The notes: generated by a model not told the origin, from the sequence alone. Shown: positions 1 to 8,850, numbered from the stretch's first letter. The stretch: DNA of 29,287 nt from Aminidesulfovibrio sp040307135 (GCA_040307135.1 JAWRKD010000139.1:1-29287); one strand, 5' to 3'. Made by a program: numbers and translations.

Positions 1-27
1 GGGACGCAAACGTACAAAGGGAAAAAC

Positions 28-1218
28 ATGAAGTCGCTGGTGCTGAAAAAAAATGAAGACCGCCGCCTGCGCGAAGGCCATCTCTGGATCTTCAGCAACG
101 AGGTGGACACGGCCAAGACGCCGCTCAAGGCCTTCGAGCCCGGGGAATGCGCCCGGGTGGAGGCCGCGGGCGGACGCCCCCTGGGCCTGGCCACGGTGCA
201 CCCCGGCGCGCTCATCGCGGGCCGCCTGCTGAGCCGCGACGCCGGGGACCGGCTCGACAGCGACCTCCTGCGCGGCCGCATCCGCGCGGCCCTGGAACTG
301 CGGCAGCGGCTGTTCGACAAGCCCTTCTACCGCCTGATCTTCAGCGAGTCCGACTTCTTGCCCGGCCTCATGGTGGACCGCTTCGGAGACGTGCTCTCGG
401 TGCAGCTCTTGAGCGCGGGCATGGAGCGCGTGCGCGGGGTCATCCTGGAAAGCCTCCAGGCCGAGGTCGCGCCCGCGGGCATCCTGCTCAAGAACGACTC
501 GCGCTCGCGCGAGCTGGAGGGCCTGCCCCGAGAGGTGGAGGTGGCGGCCGGAAGCGTGCCGGAGGCGGTGGAGATCGAGGAGAACGGCGCGCGCTTCCAG
601 GTCAATCTGGCGGGCGGCCAGAAGACCGGATGGTATTTCGACATGCGCGCCATTCGCGCGAGCCTGCTGCCGCTGGTCGCGGGCAGGCGCGTGCTGGACG
701 GCTTTTCCTATGCCGGGGCCCTGGGTGTGGCCGCGGCCAGGGCCGGGGCGGCCGACGTGCTCTGCCTGGACGCCTCGGGTCCGGCCCTGGAGTCCGTGGC
801 CCGCAACGCGGAAATCAATGGCGTGGAAGACAACGTGAGCACTCTCAAGGCCGACACCTTCGAGGCCCTGGCAGGGATGCGGGAGGAAGGACGGCGCTTC
901 GACGTGGTGAGCCTGGACCCGCCCGCCCTGATCCAGCGGCGCAAGGACTTCGAGGCCGGGCTCTCGGCCTACCGCAGGCTGAACCGCCTGGGTCTGGACC
1001 TGGTGGAGCACGGCGGGGTCCTGCTCACCTGCTCCTGCTCCCAGCACCTGTCCCAAGCGGACCTGCGCAAGCTTCTCCAGCGCGCAGCCCAGGAAGCCCG
1101 GGTGCGCATCCAGATCCTCAGACAGGGGCACCAGGACGCGGACCATCCCGTGCATCCGGCCATGCCCGAGACCGACTACCTCAAGGGCTTTCTCGTGCGC
1201 GTGCTGCGCGAGGGCTGA
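28..1218 (+). CDS. rlmI: Class I rRNA large subunit methyltransferase, RlmI type
   Basis: The protein (396 residues) is a SAM-dependent cytosine-C5 methyltransferase of the RlmI/RlmK family, which modifies 23S rRNA. Seen in the sequence: an N-terminal PUA-like RNA-binding part (first ~75 residues, opening with the basic K-N-E-D-R-R-L-R-E-G-H-L-W-I-F stretch), the family signature GQKTGWYFDMR (about residues 197-207), a Rossmann SAM site (VLDGFSYAGALGV), a DPPA motif at 297-300 and the CSCSQ motif at 335-339 that carries the family's nucleophilic cysteine. Length is typical. The start is preceded by AAAGGGA at a suitable distance. The gene converges on the minus-strand gene ending at 1228. The family is secure; the exact methylated base is inferred from E. 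coli RlmI. Confidence 0.9.
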   Translation: MKSLVLKKNEDRRLREGHLWIFSNEVDTAKTPLKAFEPGECARVEAAGGRPLGLATVHPGALIAGRLLSRDAGDRLDSDLLRGRIRAALELRQRLFDKPFYRLIFSESDFLPGLMVDRFGDVLSVQLLSAGMERVRGVILESLQAEVAPAGILLKNDSRSRELEGLPREVEVAAGSVPEAVEIEENGARFQVNLAGGQKTGWYFDMRAIRASLLPLVAGRRVLDGFSYAGALGVAAARAGAADVLCLDASGPALESVARNAEINGVEDNVSTLKADTFEALAGMREEGRRFDVVSLDPPALIQRRKDFEAGLSAYRRLNRLGLDLVEHGGVLLTCSCSQHLSQADLRKLLQRAAQEARVRIQILRQGHQDADHPVHPAMPETDYLKGFLVRVLREG

Positions 1219-1227
1219 GCGCCGGGC

Positions 1228-1983
1228 CTATCTCTCCGGCCGCAACAGCTTGTTGGCCTGATCGTTCAGGGTGGCGGGCAGGGCCTGCTCCGAGATGCCG
1301 CACAACATGCCTACCAGCAGCGCCACCTCATTTTTTGTGGCGATGTCGGCCGTGGACACGCCGCCGATGCTGATCTGCAGCATGCCGAGGCTGAAGGCGA
1401 GGCCCAGGATCAGCGTCATGGCCCCGGTGACCATGAGGCGCAATCCCGGCTCCAGCAGATCCTTTTCAGGCTGGGCGATGTCCTCGAACGAAAAGGTCTG
1501 CTTGCGGATGGCGAACGACAGCCAGGCCCCGACCATGGCCCCGATCCACAAGGAAAGGTAGGGGATGAGCCAAGTCGCCGGAGCCAGCCACCGCAGGACC
1601 ACGCCCGCCGCGAGCGCAGGCAGCGCATACCAGAGGGCCACCACGCCCAGACGCCGCATGTACCGGTTCTTGATCTTCCCCGCTTCCTTGGCCACGATCT
1701 CCTTGCGCAGGGCCGCCAAGGCCCGCTTTCCGACCTCGGGCTGGGCGTCCTCCCCCACGAGCCCGGCCTGGGCCAGGGAGAGCAACGGCTTGAAGTAGTG
1801 CGCGAAGCGGCGGCCGTCCGTCTCAAAGGCGGCCTTCAGCGTCGCCAGCACGGCGTCGATGTCGTCGCGCAGGGCCAGTTGATCCAGGGGAATATCCCCG
1901 CTGAAATCCTCGGCCACCTGAAAGCAGATGTCCTGCGGGTCATTCTCGGGCGTGCCGAAGACCCAGAAAGCGCCCCGGGCCAT
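1228..1983 (-). CDS. Hypothetical multi-pass membrane protein
   Basis: I do not recognise a family. The protein (251 residues from the chosen start) has a soluble N-terminal part of about 100 residues, a basic KIKNRYMRR stretch, then two hydrophobic segments (VVALWYALPALAAGVVL and a following one ending GAWLSFAI), a short polar loop and a third hydrophobic segment (LMVTGAMTLILGLAFSLGM). A C-terminal segment LLVGMLCGISE is weakly hydrophobic. The start at 1983 is chosen because GGGAGGAA lies 8 nt upstream; an ATG at 1989 would sit too close to that site but would give an ATGA overlap with the upstream gene. The gene follows the 108-residue gene (stop at 1986) almost without a gap, so the two are one operon. 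Function unknown. Confidence 0.8.
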   Translation of the reverse strand: MARGAFWVFGTPENDPQDICFQVAEDFSGDIPLDQLALRDDIDAVLATLKAAFETDGRRFAHYFKPLLSLAQAGLVGEDAQPEVGKRALAALRKEIVAKEAGKIKNRYMRRLGVVALWYALPALAAGVVLRWLAPATWLIPYLSLWIGAMVGAWLSFAIRKQTFSFEDIAQPEKDLLEPGLRLMVTGAMTLILGLAFSLGMLQISIGGVSTADIATKNEVALLVGMLCGISEQALPATLNDQANKLLRPER

Positions 1984-1985
1984 GC

Positions 1986-2312
1986 TCATTTCCTCCCGCA
2001 GCACGGGCAGCGACCGCCCTTGCCGCCGACTATGAAGCTCATGCCCTTGGGCAGGCCCTTGGCCAGGATCGTCCGCACTCCGGCCGGAGGCAGGAGCGAG
2101 AAGTCCGCCTGCACCTTCAGGGGTTCCAGCTCGTCCTGGAGAAATTGGGGAGAGGATGACCGGTCTTTTCCAGCCTCCGGAGCGGCGGGCGGCTCGACCG
2201 TGAAGACCGCATCCAGGAGCTCCAGTTCGCTCAAGAGATGTTGCTGCTCTTCCGTGCGCTCGGCTTGATCCGCGAGGCTCTCCCGCAGGGCCGACAAGGC
2301 GGGCGTCAGCAT
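1986..2312 (-). CDS. Hypothetical protein with C-terminal CPCC motif
   Basis: A 108-residue soluble protein of unknown family. The first ~40 residues are rich in Glu, Gln and Leu and likely form a helix (QAERTEEQQHLLSELELLD). The middle is Pro/Ala-rich. The C-terminus is Gly-rich and ends in GGRCPCCGRK, a possible metal-binding or redox cysteine cluster (three Cys in four residues). The start has a strong ribosome binding site, GGAGGAG, a few bases upstream. It is the first gene of a two-gene operon with the membrane protein at 1228-1983, and a promoter is visible upstream (2343-2371). The pairing suggests that the two products work together, but nothing shows how. Confidence 0.75.
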   Translation of the reverse strand: MLTPALSALRESLADQAERTEEQQHLLSELELLDAVFTVEPPAAPEAGKDRSSSPQFLQDELEPLKVQADFSLLPPAGVRTILAKGLPKGMSFIVGGKGGRCPCCGRK

Positions 2313-2342
2313 GGGCTCCTCCGCGTTGAGGTCCGGGAAGCC

Positions 2343-2371
2343 ACCCTAGCAGAGGGGGATAAAAAAGTCTA
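2343..2371 (-). promoter_or_regulatory. Putative sigma-70 promoter for the 2312-1228 operon
   Basis: Read on the minus strand, TAGACT (2371-2366) and TAGGGT (2348-2343) are separated by exactly 17 bp, the spacer being T-rich then C-rich. The -10 match to TATAAT is partial (4 of 6). It lies about 30 bp before the 2312 start, in the only AT-rich stretch of the gap to the aminotransferase gene. The call rests on inspection only. Confidence 0.45.
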
Positions 2372-2394
2372 TACGCGCTGCAAGAAACAGGACT

Positions 2395-3534
2395 TCACAG
2401 ACCCTGCGCCAGGACCTGGCCCAGCACGTCCAGGTACTGCGCCAGCATGTCCGGCGTGATGTCGCCCATGTGGCCGATGCGGCACACGGGCCGTTCGCCC
2501 TGGGCCTCCAGGTCGGAGTTCAGCTTGCCGTAGCCCGTGTCGAAGAGGTAGCCGCGCTCCCGCATGGCCTCCTTGATCCGCTTGAGGCCTGCCGTGCCCA
2601 GGCCCGCGGGCGTGCGCAGGGCCGTGAGCGTGGGGGAACGGTGGCCCTCCGGGGCCAGGAGCTCGAAGCCGGGCTGCCGTCCCGCCCACTGCGCCACCAT
2701 GTCGCGCATTGCCTCGTGCCGGGCGTAGCGCTTGGCCACGCCCTCCACGTTCACGATGTAGTCGAGCTGCACGGCCAACTGGTTGGCCAGGCCGCCGTTG
2801 GGTGTGGTCAGGGTCTGGCTCTTGCGGGCCGTGTTCACCTGGGTCACGATGTCCGAGGAATAGCCCCGGTCGGCGACCTTGGCGGCCTTGTCCAGGGCCT
2901 CTGCCGAGACGAAGGCGATGCCGAATCCGGCGTGCACGGCCAGGGACTTCTGGGTGGAGGTCACGTACATCACGGGGTCGGATTCCGGGATGCGCGCGTC
3001 GGCCCCGCCGAACAGGCTCACCCCGTCCACCACGGGCAGGGCCCCGTGCCTGCGGGCCAGGGCGCAGGCCGCTTCCACGTCGTTGAGCACGCCGGTGGAG
3101 GTCTCGTTCTGGGTCAAGGTGACCACCGCGGGCTTGTGCTCGACGAGGGCCTGCTCCATGCGGGCCAGGTCCATGGCCCGGCCGGGCGCGAACTTGAGCT
3201 GCACGGCCTTCTTGCCGTTGAGCACGGCCAGCTTGTGGAAGAGGTCGCCGAAGGCCCCCACCGAGACGTTCAGCACGGTCTCGTCCGCGGCCACCAGGGA
3301 GCGCACCGCGGCCTCCATGGCCGTGGAGCCCGAGCCGTTGAACAGGATCACGTCCCGTTCCTGGCCCACCCGGGCGATCTCGCGCAGATGGGCGAAGAGG
3401 GGCCCGAAGCGCTTGAGGTTCTCGCTGTCGCGGTGGCCGAACTCGGGCAGGGCCGCGGCGGCGCGGATCTCGGGCCTGATCCAGGTGGGGCCGGTGATGA
3501 AGAGCGTCAGCTCGGCGAAATCCTTCTCGATCAT
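2395..3534 (-). CDS. Pyridoxal-phosphate aminotransferase, class V (alanine-glyoxylate/serine type)
   Basis: The protein (379 residues) belongs to the class V aminotransferases related to alanine-glyoxylate and serine-pyruvate transaminases, soluble PLP enzymes that interconvert small amino acids and 2-oxo acids. Seen: an N-terminal LFITGPTWIRPEI segment like the family's GP-x-x substrate region, FNGSGSTAMEAAV (about 65-77, cofactor phosphate region), VVDGVS with Asp170 (contacts the PLP ring nitrogen) and TSTQKSLAV with the Schiff-base Lys196. The start at 3534 has GAGG about 5 nt upstream. It is divergent from the FAD/Fe-S dehydrogenase at 3703; a shared role around pyruvate, glyoxylate or lactate is plausible but is only inference. 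The amino donor cannot be read from the sequence. Confidence 0.85.
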   Translation of the reverse strand: MIEKDFAELTLFITGPTWIRPEIRAAAALPEFGHRDSENLKRFGPLFAHLREIARVGQERDVILFNGSGSTAMEAAVRSLVAADETVLNVSVGAFGDLFHKLAVLNGKKAVQLKFAPGRAMDLARMEQALVEHKPAVVTLTQNETSTGVLNDVEAACALARRHGALPVVDGVSLFGGADARIPESDPVMYVTSTQKSLAVHAGFGIAFVSAEALDKAAKVADRGYSSDIVTQVNTARKSQTLTTPNGGLANQLAVQLDYIVNVEGVAKRYARHEAMRDMVAQWAGRQPGFELLAPEGHRSPTLTALRTPAGLGTAGLKRIKEAMRERGYLFDTGYGKLNSDLEAQGERPVCRIGHMGDITPDMLAQYLDVLGQVLAQGL

Positions 3535-3619
3535 GGGAGCCTCGCAGGAGGTTGCAGGAACAGGTCCCCTCCTTATCCCGGCTCCCCCCGGCTGTCCAGA
3601 ACCGGCCCCCGGCCCGCAC

Positions 3620-3648
3620 TTGCCAAGCCCGGTCCGGGGTCCTATATT
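3620..3648 (+). promoter_or_regulatory. Putative sigma-70 promoter of the FAD/Fe-S dehydrogenase gene
   Basis: TTGCCA (3620-3625) and TATATT (3643-3648) are separated by 17 bp, each box one base from consensus. The predicted transcription start is near 3655, giving a leader of about 48 nt before the ATG at 3703. The same pair of hexamers with the same spacing recurs at 17761-17789. Confidence 0.6.
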
Positions 3649-3702
3649 CACGTCCTTCCAACGACCGATACCGGCAGCCCCCGCCGCCGTCAGGACACTG
3701 CA

Positions 3703-6700
3703 ATGCCCCAATTGGGACCGCACATTTCCGTTTCCGACGAACAGCTCGTCAGCCGGGTCTTCGGCCTGGTGGACCTGGAAGGCTACGGCCAGTGGCCCGG
3801 CGACGTGCGCGACCTGGCCGCGGGTCTGGCCGCCGAACTCTTCCTGGTGCGCTACAACCCCTTCGTGGACCCCGAGCTGGTGCGCGAGAGCGTCAAACGC
3901 CGCCTGAGCATCGCCCGGCCCACCCTGTCCGGCGAGTACCCGGCCATCCTGAACGCCGCAGTGCGCCATTTCTGGGAGCAGTTCGACGCGGACATGGCCT
4001 TCAGGAAGGCCCTGCACGAACGGCTCAAGGCCGCCCTGCCCGAGGAGTGCATCGGCGCCTCGGCCAACACCCTGGTGGAATGCGCCACCGACGCCACGGA
4101 CCTGCGCCTGGAGCTGCCGCTCTTCGTGCTCTTCCCCGAGACCCCGGAGCAGGTCCAGGCCATCGTGCGCCTGGCCAACGAGATGGGCTTCGCCCTCATC
4201 CCCCGCGGCGGCGGCACGGGCCTCACCGGCGGGGCCATCCCCATGCACGCCCGGGCCGTGGTCCTGTCCCTGGCCCGCTTCAAAAAGATACTGGACATCG
4301 ATCCGGACGCCAAGGTGCTCTGCGCCCAGGCCGGGGTCATCACCCTGGACGCCATCAAGGCCGCCGCGGAGCAGGACCTGCTCTTCACCGTGGACCCGGC
4401 CTCCAAGGCCGCCTCCAGCCTGGGCGGAAACATCTCCGAGAACTCCGGCGGGCCGTTCGCCTTCGAGTACGGCACCACCATCGACAACATCCTCTCCTAC
4501 CGCATGGTGCTGCCCACGGGCGGGCTCATCGAGGTGCGCCGCAAGGACCACCCGCGCCACAAGATCTTCGAGACCGAGAGCGCGGTGTTCGAGATCTTCG
4601 ACGACCACGGCGCGCTCCTGGAGACCGTGACCCTGGCCGGAGACGACATCCGCGGCAAGGGCCTGGGCAAGGACGTGTCCAACAAGTTCCTGGGCGGTCT
4701 GCCGGGCGTGCAGAAGGAGGGGGTGGACGGCGTCATCGTGGACGCCTGCTTCGTGCTGCACAAGAAGCCCGCCCACTCCCGCGTGCTCTGCCTGGAGTTC
4801 TACGGCCGCTCCATGCGCAACGCCATGCTCGTGATCAAGGACATCGTGGGCCTGCGCGACACCATCCGCAAGCAGGGCGACCTGGTGAAGATCTCGGCCC
4901 TGGAGGAATGGGGTCCCAAGTACGTCCAGGCCATCGAATACCGCAAGAAATCGTCCACCTACGAGGGCGATCCCATCTCCGTGCTCCTGGTCCAGCTGGA
5001 CTCGGACCACGAAACCGCCCTGGAGCAGGCCGTGCAGGCCCTGCTGGCCATGGCCCAGCCCTACGACGGGGTGGACATCTTCGCGGCCCAGGACGAGAAG
5101 GAGGCCGAGGTCTTCTGGGAGGACCGGCACAAGCTCTCGGCCATCGCCAAGCACACTTCGGGCTTCAAGGTCAACGAGGACGTGGTCATCCCCCTGGAGG
5201 TCATCCCGGAATTCTCGGACTTCCTGGAGAACCTGAACCTCATCTACCTCTCGCGGCGCTACCGCAAGGCCCTGCTCCAGGTGCGCGAACTGCCCGGGGT
5301 GGCCTTCGACGATCCCGCGGTGGACGCGGCCCTGGACCGCGCCCTGTCCATCCTCAAGAAAAAGACCACCACCGCGGACCTCTCCGAGGACGAGCTGGAG
5401 ACCGAGATCCGCTACGTGTTCCAGGAACTGCGCGACAAGCACCCCAAGCACGACCGCGAGATCGAGGCCCTGTACCGCGAGATCAAGGCCCGGCGCATCG
5501 CCATCGCCAGCCACATGCACGCGGGCGACGGCAACTGCCACGTGAACATCCCGGTGAACTCCAACGACGCCGAAATGCTGGCCCAGGCCCACGAGGCGGC
5601 CAAGGACGTGTTCGAGAAGGTGCTCTCGCTCCAGGGCGAGGTCTCGGGCGAGCACGGCATCGGCATCACCAAGATCGCCTATCTCTCCGAGGACAAGATC
5701 AAGGCCCTGCGCGCCTACAAGGCCAAGGTGGACCCCAAGAACGTGCTCAACCCGGCCAAGCTCACGGAACGCAAGCTGCCGAGCGAGCCGTACACCTTCT
5801 CCTTCAACCGCCTGATCCAGGACCTGGACAAGACCGCGCTCAAGGACAAGGAGCAGCTCATCGCGCTGTTGCGCAACATCCAGACCTGCACCCGCTGCGG
5901 CAAGTGCAAGCAGGTCTGCCCCATGTTCCAGCCCCAGCGAGGCCTGCTCTTCCACCCGCGCAACAAGAACATCAGCCTGGGCGCGCTCATGGAGGCCATC
6001 TACTACTCCCAGGTCCAGCGCGGCGAGCCGGACAAGGGCCTGCTGGCGGAATTGCGGCGGATCATGGAGCACTGCACGGCCTGCGGCAAGTGCACCGCGG
6101 TCTGCCCCATCAAGATCGATTCGGCCGGGGCCGCGCTCCAGATGCGCTCCTTCCTGGAGTACAAGGGCCAGGGCGGCCACCCCATCAAGACCAGGGTCCT
6201 GACCATGCTGGCCAAGGACCCCGCGGGCCGCCTGCCCAAGGCCGCCAAGGTCCTGTCCCTGGGCCAGACCGCGGCCAACCGCGTGCTGGGCGTGCTGCCC
6301 GGCGCGGCCCTGCGCGGCATGGCCAGCCCCGTGCTCCAGGGCCAGGGCCCGCACATCGACTTCCGCAACCTCTACGAGGAGCTGAAGCTCGGCCAGGGCT
6401 CCATCCTCAAGCGCCCGGGCGCGGCCCCGGACGACACCGTGCTCTATTTCCCGGGCTGCGGGGCCGGGCTCTTCTCGCACTCCATCGGCATGGCCACCCT
6501 CTTCCTTCTGCTCAAGACCGGGGCCAACGTGGTCCTGCCGGACAAGCACCTCTGCTGCGGCTATCCCCTGCTCTCCGCGGGCTGCCAGGAGGCCTACCAG
6601 GCCAACCGCCACCGCACCATGATGGAGCTCCTGGACCTCCTTGTGGCCACGGGCCGGGCCGGGCTCAAGGCCATGACCCTGATCACGGCCTGCGGCACCT

Positions 6701-7245
6701 GCCGCGAGTCCCTGGAGACCTACGAGTTCCACCGCGAACTCAGCGAGCCCCCGCGCCGCCTGGACGCCATGCAGTTCCTGCTGGAGCGGCTGCCCGGCCC
6801 CTTCCCCGCGGGCGAGGCGCTCCTCTACCACGCGGCCTGCCACCCGGAATGGACCAGCGTGTCCAAGGTCAAGGCCGCCGAGGCCTACCGCCAGGCCCTT
6901 TCCGGCATCCTGGACGCCCCGGTGGCGCTCTCGCCCCACTGCTGCGGCGAGTCCGGCCTGGGCGCGCTCACCAGCCCGGCCATCTACAACCGGCTGCGCG
7001 AACGCAAGAAGGAGCAGCTGGACAAGGACCTGGAGGCCGCGGACAGGAAGCGCCCGGTGCTGGTGGGCTGCCCCTCCTGCAAGGTGGGCATCAAGCGCTG
7101 CCTCCTGCAGATGAAGCGCCACAACCCGGTGCTGCACGCCACGGAATACCTGGCCCAGGCCGTGGGCGGCCCCCGCTGGAAGCGCAGTCTCAAGAAGATG
7201 CTCGAATCCGCCGAGCGCCGCGGCAAGACCCTGCTGGTGGAATAG
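3703..7245 (+). CDS. Fused FAD-linked and Fe-S dehydrogenase (D-lactate/glycolate type)
   Basis: A 1180-residue fusion of a GlcD/Dld-like flavoprotein with a GlcF/LldE-like iron-sulfur protein, oxidising a 2-hydroxyacid (D-lactate most likely) and passing electrons to the membrane pool or a redox partner. Seen in order: FAD-binding PRGGGTGLTGG at about 167-177, the FAD-oxidase C-terminal part with the conserved HMHAGDGNCHVN and EVSGEHGIG motifs, two 4Fe-4S ferredoxin motifs CxxCxxCxxxCP starting at Cys729 and Cys791, and two CCG (DUF224) modules: FPGCG at Cys919 with CCG at 951, and HAACH at Cys1046 with CCG at 1080. The start is the ATG at 3703; its ribosome site (AGGAC) is weak, but similarity to the family begins nearby. 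No signal peptide. ruvX starts 2 nt after its stop. Substrate specificity is inferred. Confidence 0.88.
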   Translation: MPQLGPHISVSDEQLVSRVFGLVDLEGYGQWPGDVRDLAAGLAAELFLVRYNPFVDPELVRESVKRRLSIARPTLSGEYPAILNAAVRHFWEQFDADMAFRKALHERLKAALPEECIGASANTLVECATDATDLRLELPLFVLFPETPEQVQAIVRLANEMGFALIPRGGGTGLTGGAIPMHARAVVLSLARFKKILDIDPDAKVLCAQAGVITLDAIKAAAEQDLLFTVDPASKAASSLGGNISENSGGPFAFEYGTTIDNILSYRMVLPTGGLIEVRRKDHPRHKIFETESAVFEIFDDHGALLETVTLAGDDIRGKGLGKDVSNKFLGGLPGVQKEGVDGVIVDACFVLHKKPAHSRVLCLEFYGRSMRNAMLVIKDIVGLRDTIRKQGDLVKISALEEWGPKYVQAIEYRKKSSTYEGDPISVLLVQLDSDHETALEQAVQALLAMAQPYDGVDIFAAQDEKEAEVFWEDRHKLSAIAKHTSGFKVNEDVVIPLEVIPEFSDFLENLNLIYLSRRYRKALLQVRELPGVAFDDPAVDAALDRALSILKKKTTTADLSEDELETEIRYVFQELRDKHPKHDREIEALYREIKARRIAIASHMHAGDGNCHVNIPVNSNDAEMLAQAHEAAKDVFEKVLSLQGEVSGEHGIGITKIAYLSEDKIKALRAYKAKVDPKNVLNPAKLTERKLPSEPYTFSFNRLIQDLDKTALKDKEQLIALLRNIQTCTRCGKCKQVCPMFQPQRGLLFHPRNKNISLGALMEAIYYSQVQRGEPDKGLLAELRRIMEHCTACGKCTAVCPIKIDSAGAALQMRSFLEYKGQGGHPIKTRVLTMLAKDPAGRLPKAAKVLSLGQTAANRVLGVLPGAALRGMASPVLQGQGPHIDFRNLYEELKLGQGSILKRPGAAPDDTVLYFPGCGAGLFSHSIGMATLFLLLKTGANVVLPDKHLCCGYPLLSAGCQEAYQANRHRTMMELLDLLVATGRAGLKAMTLITACGTCRESLETYEFHRELSEPPRRLDAMQFLLERLPGPFPAGEALLYHAACHPEWTSVSKVKAAEAYRQALSGILDAPVALSPHCCGESGLGALTSPAIYNRLRERKKEQLDKDLEAADRKRPVLVGCPSCKVGIKRCLLQMKRHNPVLHATEYLAQAVGGPRWKRSLKKMLESAERRGKTLLVE

Positions 7246-7247
7246 CC

Positions 7248-7655
7248 GTGCGGGTGCTGGGCGTGGATTTCGGGCTCAAGCGCGTGGGCCTGGCCGTGTG
7301 CGATCCCGCCGGCATCCTGGCCTCGCCCCTGCCCGTGCTCCAGCGCACCACGCGCGAGGCGCTGTTCGCAGAACTCACCGCCCTGGTGGCCGCCGAAAAG
7401 GTGGAGGCCGTGGTGGTGGGCCTGCCCCTGGCCCTGGACGGTTCGGACACCGAAACCACCCGCCAGGCCCGCAATTTCGCCCAAAGCCTGCAACGCCGCC
7501 TGACCATCCCCGTGCATCTCGTGGACGAACGCCTGACCTCGGCGGCCGCCGAGGAGGAGCTCAAGGAGGCCGGACTGTGCGCCAGGAAACGGAAACAAGC
7601 CCTGGACAGCCAGGCGGCCGTCCAGATTCTGCGCTCGTGGCTGGATCGGGCCTGA
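7248..7655 (+). CDS. ruvX: RuvX/YqgF family pre-16S rRNA nuclease (Holliday-junction resolvase fold)
   Basis: A 135-residue RNase H-fold protein, the usual length for YqgF/RuvX, which in E. coli trims the 16S rRNA 5' end and is also proposed to resolve Holliday junctions. Seen: LGVDFGLKRVGLA at the N-terminus with the first catalytic Asp, VVVGLPLALDG in the middle, HLVDERLTS with the second acidic site, and LDSQAAVQIL at the end with the third. The GTG start at 7248 is the only one that includes the N-terminal catalytic strand; it lies 2 nt after the dehydrogenase stop, so translation is probably coupled. mltG follows with an apparent overlap, an arrangement common in bacteria. Confidence 0.9.
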   Translation: MRVLGVDFGLKRVGLAVCDPAGILASPLPVLQRTTREALFAELTALVAAEKVEAVVVGLPLALDGSDTETTRQARNFAQSLQRRLTIPVHLVDERLTSAAAEEELKEAGLCARKRKQALDSQAAVQILRSWLDRA

Positions 7656-8707
7656 CCACCTCGCCGCGGGTGCTCATCCCGCTGGTCACGGCCCTGGCCG
7701 GGGTGCTCATCCTGGCCTGGGTCCTCTGGCTGGCCCGGTCCTTTTTCGGCCCCAGCACGCCCCTGGCCCCGGCGGGCCAGGAAATCGTGTTCCGGATCAA
7801 TGCGGGCGAAAGCCTGCGCGCCGTGTCCAGGCGGCTCCAGGGCGACGGCTTCCTGCCCAGCGCCCGGGGCTTCGAGTCCCTGGCCAAGGACGCGGGCAAG
7901 GCCCAGTCCATCCGGGCCGGGGAATTCCTGCTGGTCACGGGCTGGAGCGCCGAGCGCATCCTGGAGGAGCTGACCACCTCGCCGGGCCTGCTCAGCCGGG
8001 TCCAGGTGCGCGAGGGCCTCACCTGGTGGGAGACGGCCCAGGCCGTGGCCGCCTCGGGCGCGGCCAAGGCGGACGAGTTCCGCGCCGCCGTCTTCGACCC
8101 GGCCCTGCTGGAGCGCGAGCACATCCCGGGCGATTCGCCCGAGGGTTTCCTGTTCCCCGAGACCTACCTGGTGACCAAAAGCGCCACGGACAACGGCCGC
8201 GTCCTGGCCGAGGCCATGTTCAAGGAGTTCTGGAAGAACGCCCGCAAGGTGTGGCCGGACCAGGTTCCCGCACCCGCCGAGCTGTTGCGCGTCGTGACCC
8301 TGGCCTCCCTGGTGGAGAAGGAGTCCGGCGATCTGTCCGAGCGGGCGCGCATCGCCGGGGTCTTCGTGAACCGGCTGCGCCTGGGCATGCGCCTGCAATC
8401 CGACCCCACCACCATCTACGGCCTGGGCCCGGACTTCGACGGCGACCTCAAGCGCGCGCATCTGGAGGACGGGGCCAACCCCTACAACACCTACCGCCTG
8501 GCGGGCCTGCCGCCCGGCCCCATCTGCTCGCCGGGCCTGGTCTCGCTCCAGGCCGCCGCCAACCCGGAAACCCACGACTACCTGTACTTCGTGGCCAAGG
8601 GCGACGGCACGCACTTCTTCAGCAAGAGCCTGGAGGAGCACAACCAGGCCGTGTACAAGTTCCAAAAGCTTCGCAACAAAGAGACCTATCGCAGCACGGT
8701 GAATTAG
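7637..8707 (+). CDS. mltG: Endolytic murein transglycosylase MltG
   Basis: A 356-residue inner-membrane protein that cleaves nascent peptidoglycan strands and so sets glycan length. Seen: an N-terminal hydrophobic anchor (LIPLVTALAGVLILAWVLWLA, in about the first 35 residues), a LysM-like segment (VFRINAGESLRAVSRRL), and the YceG domain with LASLVEKESG (the family's catalytic Glu lies in this motif, about residues 226-229), VFVNRLRLGMRLQSDPT, the NPYNTYRLAGLPPGPI signature and the LYFVAKGDGTHFFS strand. The start is uncertain: GTG at 7637 overlaps ruvX by 19 nt and has no good ribosome site; GTG at 7670 is an alternative that would trim the residues before the membrane anchor. The gene is co-directional with ruvX. 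Confidence 0.88.
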   Translation: MAGSGLTTSPRVLIPLVTALAGVLILAWVLWLARSFFGPSTPLAPAGQEIVFRINAGESLRAVSRRLQGDGFLPSARGFESLAKDAGKAQSIRAGEFLLVTGWSAERILEELTTSPGLLSRVQVREGLTWWETAQAVAASGAAKADEFRAAVFDPALLEREHIPGDSPEGFLFPETYLVTKSATDNGRVLAEAMFKEFWKNARKVWPDQVPAPAELLRVVTLASLVEKESGDLSERARIAGVFVNRLRLGMRLQSDPTTIYGLGPDFDGDLKRAHLEDGANPYNTYRLAGLPPGPICSPGLVSLQAAANPETHDYLYFVAKGDGTHFFSKSLEEHNQAVYKFQKLRNKETYRSTVN

Positions 8708-8708
8708 C

Positions 8709-8796
8709 GCGCGGCGAAACGCGGGATGAGCGGGAACAGGAGCGCACGCCTGGGGGCGGAGCCGGCGCATGCAGGACCCGGTGCTGCTGGCGGTGG
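8709..8796 (+). repeat. Decayed direct repeat, copy A
   Basis: This stretch between mltG and the CGGC gene aligns with 10087-10175 over about 89 columns at roughly 74% identity (hand alignment, one gap), the best part being 8770-8796 against 10149-10175 with 25 of 27 identical. Read as protein, its end encodes QDPVLLAVDRK and then a stop, close to QDEVLLAVGKK in the other copy; upstream of that the frame is broken. It looks like the tail of a lost gene. The rest of the 143-nt gap holds nothing else that I can identify. Confidence 0.6.
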
Positions 8797-8850
8797 ACAG
8801 GAAAACGGCGTAGGCACCCGTCATCAGCCACAACAACTGCGAGGTCCGTC

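Noticed and set aside
2470..3702. In-frame upstream extension of the dehydrogenase
   Set aside because: It lies antisense to the class V aminotransferase, and similarity to the dehydrogenase family begins after 3703, where a promoter and a start codon are also found.
2395..7137. Very long minus-strand open frame across the dehydrogenase gene
   Set aside because: Only its last part (from 3534) is a gene. The rest lies antisense to the FAD/Fe-S dehydrogenase, is open because of high G+C, and encodes repetitive Gly/Ala/Val/His-rich sequence without motifs.
8708..8850. Possible tRNA or small RNA in the mltG/CGGC gap
   Set aside because: No cloverleaf or terminator is visible; the gap is explained in part by the decayed repeat.
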